NCBI GenBank assembly: GCA_017628675.1
Contig: JAGBYS010000128.1
Coordinates: 1-10,937, forward strand
DNA length: 10,937 nucleotides
DNA from: Tidjanibacter sp.
Lineage (GTDB): Bacteria > Bacteroidota > Bacteroidia > Bacteroidales > Rikenellaceae
Reading direction: 5' to 3'
Shown: one piece after another, positions 6,296 through 10,937 of the stretch
How positions within the stretch are numbered: position 1 is the first letter of the stretch
Layout of the letters: every line of letters starts with the position of its first letter
Position numbers and translations under genes: made by a program
The notes under the pieces: model-generated
Databases searched by the model: none
Seen by the model: the letters and a program-made list of their open reading frames with translations, nothing else
What the model was told of the DNA's origin: nothing

Positions 6296-6722
6296 GCGGC
6301 TCATTGAGTATCTTCGCTCGATGAAGTACACGCATTGCGGATTGGCCAATGATGTGGCGATGGTTGTGTCGGCTGACAACTGCGTATCGGTGCTTGATAG
6401 ACCTTTGCCCATCAAAAGGCGAGTGCTCGTGTCTTACCCTGTGTATAACGACGGGGGGAATACAGATATCTATTCTGGGAGAGCCTCGGTTGTTATCTTT
6501 GTGTTGGAGAAAACTTTGGCTCAGCAACGAACAGACGCTTCGGAGGCAGACCAATTTTCAGGCATCCTTGAAACTGTTGACGAGTTATGCAGTTGTATAG
6601 AGAACGATATATCTAACGGAGTGCTCTGTGGCTTTGATGTCGCAAACACTCAGATAAATCCTGAGTACTCAGTTTTCGGAGGTTGGCTGGGTTACTCTAT
6701 CGAGGTAGACTTCCGCTCATAG
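6270..6722 (+). CDS. Hypothetical phage protein, possibly head-tail connector or tail completion
   Basis: The start ATG 6270 gives 150 aa beginning MKNRGKNIRRLIEYLRS and overlaps the previous gene by 26 nt. The frame remains open further upstream, but that part is Arg/Trp/Cys-rich and is only the shadow of the preceding gene. The protein has an N-terminal helix, strands with VLVSYPVYNDGGNTDIYSGR and ASVVIFVLEK, a central helix (FSGILETVDELCSCIENDIS) and a C-terminal strand ending SIEVDFRS. This strand-helix-strand layout, about 150 aa, fits small connector or tail-completion proteins, and so does its place at the end of the portal operon; no specific family was recognised. A terminator follows 31 nt after the stop, so it is the last gene of the operon. 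Confidence 0.7.
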   Translation: MKNRGKNIRRLIEYLRSMKYTHCGLANDVAMVVSADNCVSVLDRPLPIKRRVLVSYPVYNDGGNTDIYSGRASVVIFVLEKTLAQQRTDASEADQFSGILETVDELCSCIENDISNGVLCGFDVANTQINPEYSVFGGWLGYSIEVDFRS

Positions 6723-6752
6723 GTTCATTTCAGTTTTAGGTTAGTTTGTGGG

Positions 6753-6779
6753 CGCACTGGCTTCGGCTGGTGCGTTTTT
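6753..6779 (+). terminator. Intrinsic terminator at the end of the portal operon
   Basis: CGCACTGGC (6753-6761) pairs with GCTGGTGCG (6766-6774) through 9 bp including two G-U wobbles, with a TTCG tetraloop and TTTTT at 6775-6779. Confidence 0.8.
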
Positions 6780-6791
6780 GTTTATTTTTAC

Positions 6792-6799
6792 TATCTTTG
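6792..6799 (+). promoter_or_regulatory. Bacteroidota-type -7 element for the lipoprotein gene
   Basis: TATCTTTG matches TAnnTTTG exactly, lies just behind a terminator and would give a leader of about 30 nt before ATG 6834. No TTTG is found at the usual 19-21 nt spacing; a TTTG at 6777-6780 is only 11 nt away. The promoter is therefore likely but only half-supported. Confidence 0.55.
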
Positions 6800-6833
6800 G
6801 GAAAAGTTTTTTCCTAAACATCAGTATGAGCCT

Positions 6834-7244
6834 ATGAAAAAAATGCTTCTTATCATCGCTATTGCGGTGTCAGCTATGGCTTGCGCCCCAGCCCTCAATC
6901 AAGTGTCTGTGTATGATTTTTCCGTCTACCAAGCAGCAAAAATCCACATTTTCCCCGAATCTTTACAGCCACAACGCCCATACTTCACTCTTGGAGTGGT
7001 AGATGTTGTTGTAACATCTGGTGGTGTTGATGATACCACAGCTACCACAATCGTAGATGTGTTGAGTGGAACAGGTTCTGCCACACCAGAGATGGTCGAA
7101 GAACAAATGATTTCGGTCGCCAAGAAACAAGGTGCAGATGGAATTGCTTGCTACACCATAACTCCTTGCGATGCCAATGGTGCGCCTACATTGCGCCCCG
7201 GTGTTGGCTATCGAGCATCGGGAGTCCTTATCAAGTATGAATAA
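6834..7244 (+). CDS. Phage-encoded lipoprotein (moron), RcsF/YbjQ-like pattern
   Basis: A 136-aa protein with a clear lipoprotein signal: MKKMLLIIAIAVSAMAC with the lipid-accepting Cys at residue 17 (lipobox AMAC, somewhat atypical). No acidic surface-export signal follows the Cys (APALNQ). The mature part has a segment TLGVVDVVVTSGG, then a helix and AKKQGADGIACYTI. A strand with 'LGxV' followed by 'A..QGADGI' and another strand resembles the small alpha/beta fold of YbjQ, RcsF and DUF4156 lipoproteins, which is inference. The gene stands alone between terminators at 6753 and 7263 with its own -7 element, so it is a moron inserted in the structural operon. Phage lipoproteins of this type often alter the infected cell surface, for example to exclude other phages; that role is possible here but untested. 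Confidence 0.8.
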   Translation: MKKMLLIIAIAVSAMACAPALNQVSVYDFSVYQAAKIHIFPESLQPQRPYFTLGVVDVVVTSGGVDDTTATTIVDVLSGTGSATPEMVEEQMISVAKKQGADGIACYTITPCDANGAPTLRPGVGYRASGVLIKYE

Positions 7245-7262
7245 CCCATTAAGTAACTAATT

Positions 7263-7305
7263 AAACAACGAGGCTAAAAAACAGAAACGGCCTCGTTGTT
7301 TTTTT
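7263..7305 (+). terminator. Strong intrinsic terminator after the lipoprotein gene
   Basis: A perfect 12-bp stem AAACAACGAGGC (7263-7274) / GCCTCGTTGTTT (7290-7301) with a 15-nt loop continues into a T-run to 7305. Confidence 0.9.
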
Positions 7306-7317
7306 GTGATTAAACAC

Positions 7318-7325
7318 TATATTTG
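7318..7325 (+). promoter_or_regulatory. -7 element of the structured RNA
   Basis: TATATTTG is an exact TAnnTTTG match. GTTG at 7295-7298 is a 3/4 match to a -33 TTTG at 19-nt spacing. Transcription would start near 7329-7332, exactly at the 5' arm of the long stem below. Confidence 0.6.
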
Positions 7326-7328
7326 CAG

Positions 7329-7493
7329 TGCTTAATACATTTTGGATGGTGCGGAAGCGCATCAATCAGTATGCCCTTGTGCGTATTGGCGCACGATTTC
7401 AGCGGTATTCTCCCCGTACTGTGGTTGTAATGACCATAGTAGCACCATTCAAAGTGTATTAAGCAGCGGGTTAGAGGAGTACCGCTGTTTTTT
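7329..7493 (+). ncRNA. Candidate structured small RNA (about 165 nt), family unknown
   Basis: The ends form a 24-bp stem: 7329-7352 pairs with 7442-7465 with no mismatch except two G-U wobbles (7340-7454 and 7345-7449). The 3' side of the enclosed loop holds a 10-bp hairpin, TACTGTGGTT (7417-7426) / GACCATAGTA (7432-7441), with two further wobbles and a 5-nt loop, stacked directly on the outer stem. The remaining loop contains GTGCG (7379-7383) / CGCAC (7390-7394), or alternatively GCGC 7357-7360 with GCGC 7389-7392, and CGG 7403-7405 / CCG 7414-7416. A -7 element ends 3 nt before the stem and a terminator follows, so it can be a complete transcription unit. No credible ORF lies inside. Long closing stems occur in retron RNAs, but no reverse transcriptase is visible nearby. 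Function unknown; it may regulate the following ORF. Confidence 0.62.
7464..7493 (+). terminator. Terminator of the structured RNA
   Basis: CAGCGG (7464-7469) pairs with CCGCTG (7482-7487), extendable by A-T and G-T pairs, followed by TTTTTT (7488-7493). Its first two bases are shared with the 3' arm of the 24-bp stem, so full pairing of both is mutually exclusive at the junction. Confidence 0.75.
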
Positions 7494-7505
7494 ATTCCTC
7501 CCAAA

Positions 7506-7518
7506 TGCTTAATACACT
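7506..7518 (+). promoter_or_regulatory. Third copy of the stem sequence directly before the 41-codon ORF
   Basis: TGCTTAATACACT (7506-7518) repeats the first 11 bases of the RNA's 5' arm (7329-7339) and is the exact 13-nt complement of its 3' arm (7453-7465). It ends at the base before ATG 7519. The RNA's 3' arm could therefore pair here instead of with its own 5' arm and cover the translation start. Confidence 0.7.
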
Positions 7519-7644
7519 ATGCCCAAAAAAATTATTTATGAGGTAACTGTATTCTCCGAAGAAGATGCAGACCAACTTATCGCAGAACTCAAAAGCGTAG
7601 CCGGCATCGAGCCTGTCCGCATCGAAGAAATTCCCGACAAATAG
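7519..7644 (+). CDS. 41-residue ORF of unknown function under possible RNA control
   Basis: From ATG 7519 the ORF encodes MPKKIIYEVTVFSEEDADQL followed by IAELKSVAGIEPVRIEEIPD and a final Lys, ending at TAG 7642-7644. The N-terminus looks like a beta strand (KIIYEVTVF), then an acidic amphipathic helix (SEEDADQLIAELKSV) and another strand, so a compact beta-alpha-beta miniprotein is plausible. It is acidic and not hydrophobic, hence unlike type I toxins. There is no -7 element between the preceding terminator (7464-7493) and the start, so it would depend on readthrough or an unseen promoter. Its own terminator follows 20 nt after the stop. Coding-like composition and bracketing by terminators support a real gene; no family is recognised. 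Confidence 0.6.
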   Translation: MPKKIIYEVTVFSEEDADQLIAELKSVAGIEPVRIEEIPDK

Positions 7645-7664
7645 CCACCTTTGGCTGTCCTTTC

Positions 7665-7693
7665 GTAGCCTCCTTTGGGAGGCTACTTTTGTT
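7665..7693 (+). terminator. Intrinsic terminator after the 41-codon ORF
   Basis: A perfect 9-bp stem GTAGCCTCC (7665-7673) / GGAGGCTAC (7678-7686) with a TTTG loop is followed by TTTTGTTT (7687-7694). It precedes the next start by only about 24 nt. Confidence 0.87.
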
Positions 7694-7716
7694 TCCGAAC
7701 ATCACATCATTAGGTT

Positions 7717-8073
7717 ATGTCGATTAGGGAAAGGTTTGTTCGGAGCGTCTTGGAGGACGAAGGTAGGCGACTGATGGAGAACCAGGCAAGGGTACTCCAA
7801 CAGAAACTCACCTTCCACACTCACCTTTTGTTCAACACTCGCAAGGTAGAGGTTAAGGGTGGTGATGAGATGGATGGCACCCTCGAATATGGACATATTC
7901 TCTATCAGCGTTTTCTCGACATTAAGAATCTACACCAAGGGAATGTTGTGGTTAGGCGTAATCGACGCATCCACAACCGCTTCATCTTTGGCCACTACTC
8001 TTCTATTGCTTCGAGGTTGATGTATGACCTGACCGATGATGTAGTTGAAACATTCAAAGAAATGGAAGGTTAG
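7717..8073 (+). CDS. Small tail-region protein upstream of the tape measure
   Basis: A 118-aa soluble, basic protein. The N-terminal half is a helix (MSIRERFVRSVLEDEGRRLM, then QARVLQQKL). The middle has VEVKGGDEMDGTLEYGHILY followed by QRFLDIK, and the C-terminal part is basic then helical (VVVRRNRRIHNRFIFGHYSS; RLMYDLTDDVVETF). The layout, with a tyrosine/histidine-containing 'xYxRFLDIK' block, faintly recalls HK97 gp10-type or virion-morphogenesis (tail completion) proteins, but this is inference. It ends 3 nt before the tape-measure ATG, and both genes share the identical start context TTAGGTTATG, so they form one unit. It is not hydrophobic and lacks a signal. It is unlike the usual pair of frameshifted tail chaperones: no slippery heptamer leads into another frame. 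Confidence 0.72.
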   Translation: MSIRERFVRSVLEDEGRRLMENQARVLQQKLTFHTHLLFNTRKVEVKGGDEMDGTLEYGHILYQRFLDIKNLHQGNVVVRRNRRIHNRFIFGHYSSIASRLMYDLTDDVVETFKEMEG

Positions 8074-8076
8074 GTT

Positions 8077-10937
8077 ATGGCAAAAAGACTTAGAGATGAA
8101 GATTTGCGTCTAAACATCATCATCAATGGTGATGCAGGGCGCAAAGAGATGGCTGCCCTCGAAAGGCAGATTCACGACACTGGTGCCGAGGTGGACAAAT
8201 TGATTGCAGACCGCAAACGAATGGAGGCGCAAGGTCAGAAGGATTCTGCCGAGTACCGCAAATTGACGGCGGAGATAAACAAATCGAGCAAGGCGTTGGA
8301 GGGGTACCGCACACGCCTTGAAACATTACGCCGTCAGCAGTCGGTCAGCACTATGACACTGGCGGAGCTCCGAAAGCACATATCAACTACGACCATTGCT
8401 CTCAATAAAGCTGTGCCAGGCACGGAGCAATGGACGAAACTGAACGCTGAACTCAAACTCTCGAAGGCTCGCTTGGCCGAACTGCAAGCGCAGTCGAAAG
8501 TTACGGGTACCGTAATGCAGAATATGGCCAATAAAATCAACCGCTATATCGGTATCATCACGGCTGGCTTTGCGTCTATGGCTTTCGTTATATCGGGTAT
8601 CAATCGCTCTCGCAAAGACTTTGCAGACTTCGAGGAGGCGGTTGCCGATGTAATGAAGACGACTGGACTTACCAAGCAACAGGTGATGGAGTTGAATGAG
8701 GAGTTGAAGAAGTACGACACTCGTACCGCTCAAAACGAGTTGCTGGACCTTGCTCGTGTTGCGGGCAAACTTGGTATCACCGTCAAAGAAGAGGTAGAAG
8801 AGTTTGTTCGTGCTGCCGACAAAATCAATGTTGCTTTGTCGCGCGACCTCGGTGGCGATGCAGAGGAGGCGATCAACCAAGTTGGCAAATTGGTTGATAT
8901 TTTCGGATTGAAACAAGAGTTCGGTATCGAGCAATCGATGCTGAAAATTGGTTCTGCCATTAACGAACTCGGTATGGCTTCGACAGCCAACGAGGGCTAC
9001 CTCGTGAATTTCGCCAAAAGAGTGGCAGGTGTAGCTCCCAACGCCGACATTGCCATCACTGATGTTCTCGGTCTTGCTGGTACGCTCGACAGCCTCGGAC
9101 AGACTGCCGAGGTGTCGGGTACCGCTTATGGTATGGTCATAACCGGTATGTACAAAAAGACCGATGTGTTTGCTCGTGTGGCAGGTATGAGGTTGCAGGA
9201 CTTTAAGAAACTGATGGAGGAGGATATGAACGAGGCATTTGTCCGAGTCCTCGAAGGCATTGGCAATAGTGGTAGTATGGATGCTGTTGTTCAGTCGCTC
9301 AATGCTATTGGTTTGGATGGTCAGCGCTGTACTATGGTCCTCGGTGCGTTGGCAAACAATACCGAGGAACTTCGCCGTCAGCAAGAGCTCTCTAACAAAG
9401 CCTTTGAGGAAGGAACCTCTCTCCTGAACGAGTTTGCTGTGAAAAACAACACTACTCAGGCGAGATTGGAGAAAAACAAGAAGGCCATTGTGGCGCAATC
9501 CGTGGCTCTTGGCGAGAAGTTGGTGCCAATTATAAATGTGTCGCTATCGGGTTTCACATACCTCATTAAGTTGCTCGGTGGTCTCATTGAGGTTAGTACT
9601 AAGTATGGCGGAGTTATTATTGCTCTTACGGCTCTTTTGGCCGCCCATTGGGTGCAACAAAAGGCCACGGTTGTGTGGGGTAAACTACAAGCGTTCTGGT
9701 CCGCTGCAAATAGGGCTGCGTTGATTCAGGAAGCGGCCGCTTGTGGTACAGCGACGGCCTCTACACAGTTGTTGTGTGCTGCAAAAAATCTTCTTGTAGG
9801 AAATCTCAAAGCCGCCACCGTTGCAATGAAGGGCTTTTTCGCATCTCTCGGCCCTGTCGGCTGGCTAACTATTGGTGTCGGTGCTCTTGCAGGAGCATTC
9901 TCTCTGTTGAAAAATAGAACAAAAGATGCCAAGAATGAGATTTCTGCTACGGAAAGAGCAACCAAAGGGCTCAATGATGCGCTGAAAGAACAAGACTTGG
10001 GTATTGGTGATGATATTGTCAAGTTGGAGAAATTAAGCCGTAGTTGGAAAGATTTGGGCGACAATATGGATGCGAAACAGCAATTCATAAAAGACAACCA
10101 AACAGCTTTTGAAGACTTGGGTGTTGCCATCAACAATGTGAACGATGCAGATATGCTTCTCATAGAGCGCACCGAGGACTTCTTGGCTGCAATGAAGTTG
10201 CGTGCGGAGGCAACAGTTGCGGATAAGTTAGCAGGAGAGGCAATGGAGCGTGCGTTGAAAGCCGAGCAGCAAGCCGAACAGTCGCAAGACTATATGGATA
10301 CCCACGACCAATATGTGGAAAGACCTTTTTCGCCTGTCATTTCAACTGGCGGTGCTGCACCTGCCCCTTATCGAGCGGCTGAGGAAGATTCTGCGTGGGC
10401 GTGGCACAAAGAACAAAACGCCCGGCATCTGGCAGAAGCAAAGGCGGCTCGTGAAGAGGCGAATGCTTATTACGACCTTGCGGAGGCAAGGAGGGTGGCG
10501 GCAAATGCCAAGTACAAGGCGCAAAAGCCTGATACAACCACGACCACAACAGATGGAAGCGATGTGGGCGAATGGAGCCTCGAAAAAGATAAAGCCTTCC
10601 AAAAGGCAAAGTTGGCATTGCTCGAAAAATACAATTCTGGGGAAATCGCATCCAAAGAGGAATATGAGGCGCAGTTGCTTCAACTTGAAATAGACCACCT
10701 TGCCAAGCGCATCAAACTCAACACCGATAGCGAGGAAACGCTCCTCTCGCTCAATACCCAGTATCAAGAGAAACTGAAAGAGCAGAAGGAGGTTGCAGCC
10801 AAGGCTGACCAAGAACTAATGAAAGAGTTGGCTGCGGGCGAGGCAGATAAACTCGCAGAGGAGAACGCTCTCTACGAGGCTCGCAAGAAGAGGTATCAAG
10901 GTAATGCGGATATGTTGGCGGCAATCGAGAAGACACA
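8077..10937 (+). CDS. Phage tail tape-measure protein (3' truncated by window edge)
   Basis: The frame is open from ATG 8077 through the last base, at least 953 residues. Tape-measure proteins set tail length, are packed inside the tail tube and help DNA ejection. Residues about 20-140 are charged, coiled-coil-like helices. A hydrophobic segment (YIGIITAGFASMAFVISG) lies at about 157-174. Residues about 185-400 match the TP901-1-type tape-measure core, beginning FADFEEAVADVMKTTGLTKQ and including ELLDLARVAGKLGI and AADKINVALSRDLGGDAEEA. Two further hydrophobic stretches lie at about 510-526 and 592-611, as usual for these proteins. After about residue 680 it is Ala/Glu/Lys/Gln-rich with coiled-coil character and a Thr-rich linker near 828-834. 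The start is 3 nt after the preceding stop. The missing C-terminus may carry more domains, such as a peptidase. Confidence 0.92.
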   Translation, partial: MAKRLRDEDLRLNIIINGDAGRKEMAALERQIHDTGAEVDKLIADRKRMEAQGQKDSAEYRKLTAEINKSSKALEGYRTRLETLRRQQSVSTMTLAELRKHISTTTIALNKAVPGTEQWTKLNAELKLSKARLAELQAQSKVTGTVMQNMANKINRYIGIITAGFASMAFVISGINRSRKDFADFEEAVADVMKTTGLTKQQVMELNEELKKYDTRTAQNELLDLARVAGKLGITVKEEVEEFVRAADKINVALSRDLGGDAEEAINQVGKLVDIFGLKQEFGIEQSMLKIGSAINELGMASTANEGYLVNFAKRVAGVAPNADIAITDVLGLAGTLDSLGQTAEVSGTAYGMVITGMYKKTDVFARVAGMRLQDFKKLMEEDMNEAFVRVLEGIGNSGSMDAVVQSLNAIGLDGQRCTMVLGALANNTEELRRQQELSNKAFEEGTSLLNEFAVKNNTTQARLEKNKKAIVAQSVALGEKLVPIINVSLSGFTYLIKLLGGLIEVSTKYGGVIIALTALLAAHWVQQKATVVWGKLQAFWSAANRAALIQEAAACGTATASTQLLCAAKNLLVGNLKAATVAMKGFFASLGPVGWLTIGVGALAGAFSLLKNRTKDAKNEISATERATKGLNDALKEQDLGIGDDIVKLEKLSRSWKDLGDNMDAKQQFIKDNQTAFEDLGVAINNVNDADMLLIERTEDFLAAMKLRAEATVADKLAGEAMERALKAEQQAEQSQDYMDTHDQYVERPFSPVISTGGAAPAPYRAAEEDSAWAWHKEQNARHLAEAKAAREEANAYYDLAEARRVAANAKYKAQKPDTTTTTTDGSDVGEWSLEKDKAFQKAKLALLEKYNSGEIASKEEYEAQLLQLEIDHLAKRIKLNTDSEETLLSLNTQYQEKLKEQKEVAAKADQELMKELAAGEADKLAEENALYEARKKRYQGNADMLAAIEKT

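Noticed and set aside
7303..7325. TTTG at 7303-7306 as the -33 partner of the -7 element (and likewise 6777-6780 for 6792)
   Set aside because: The spacing is 11 nt rather than the 19-21 nt known for Bacteroidota promoters; both TTTG come from terminator T-tracts.
7329..7493. Retron ncRNA, diversity-generating template repeat, or MITE
   Set aside because: No reverse transcriptase or variable repeat pair is visible; no target-site duplication flanks the 24-nt arms. These remain possible only if the missing partners lie outside the window.
8383..9498. A 371-codon open frame on the minus strand opposite the tape-measure gene
   Set aside because: It lies wholly antisense to a well-supported tape-measure core, is rich in His, Arg, Ser and Leu as expected from the reverse of that codon usage, and has no promoter or independent motif.

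Overview
The window is a stretch of late (packaging, head and tail) genes from a tailed double-stranded DNA phage or prophage, almost certainly of a Bacteroidota (Bacteroidales) host. The phage assignment rests on three readable landmarks: the nuclease end of a terminase large subunit at the left edge, a portal protein at 3124-4497, and a TP901-1-type tail tape-measure protein running off the right edge from 8077. The host assignment rests on Bacteroidota-style -7 promoter elements (TAnnTTTG), little Shine-Dalgarno use, A-rich gene leaders, and protein sequences typical of gut Bacteroidales prophages. No integrase, lysis or host gene is visible, so prophage and virulent phage cannot be told apart.

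Layout. 1-618: terL 3' part, closed by a strong terminator. 619-1142: mostly non-coding, with one possible frameshifted small ORF. 1143-2293: a two-gene accessory islet (a coiled-coil protein with an in-frame duplicated motif, and an ArdC-N-like antirestriction/ssDNA-binding-type protein), punctuated by GC-rich hairpins and closed by a strong terminator. 2381-2851: a non-coding leader with two 39-nt direct repeats and three inverted repeats. 2852-6722: a tightly overlapping head/connector operon of a small unknown protein, portal, two Bacteroidota-phage proteins of unknown role and a probable connector/tail-completion protein. 6723-7709: an inserted cassette bounded by terminators, holding a lipoprotein gene with its own -7 element and terminator (a moron), then a probable structured small RNA with its own -7 element and terminator, then a 41-codon ORF with its own terminator. 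7717-end: a small tail-region protein and the tape-measure gene. All genes are on the + strand.

The most interesting part is 7318-7518. A -7 element lies just upstream of a 24-bp stem whose only two imperfections are G-U wobbles. The stem encloses about 90 nt, including a 10-bp hairpin that also contains G-U pairs, and is followed by a terminator. The 3' arm of the stem is also perfectly complementary over 13 nt to the sequence directly before the start codon of the 41-codon ORF. This has the form of a riboregulator or stand-alone phage RNA; I do not recognise the family.

The order is unusual: no major capsid protein, head protease or major tail protein is recognisable between portal and tape measure. 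Either these lie outside the window or one of the unassigned proteins fills such a role.
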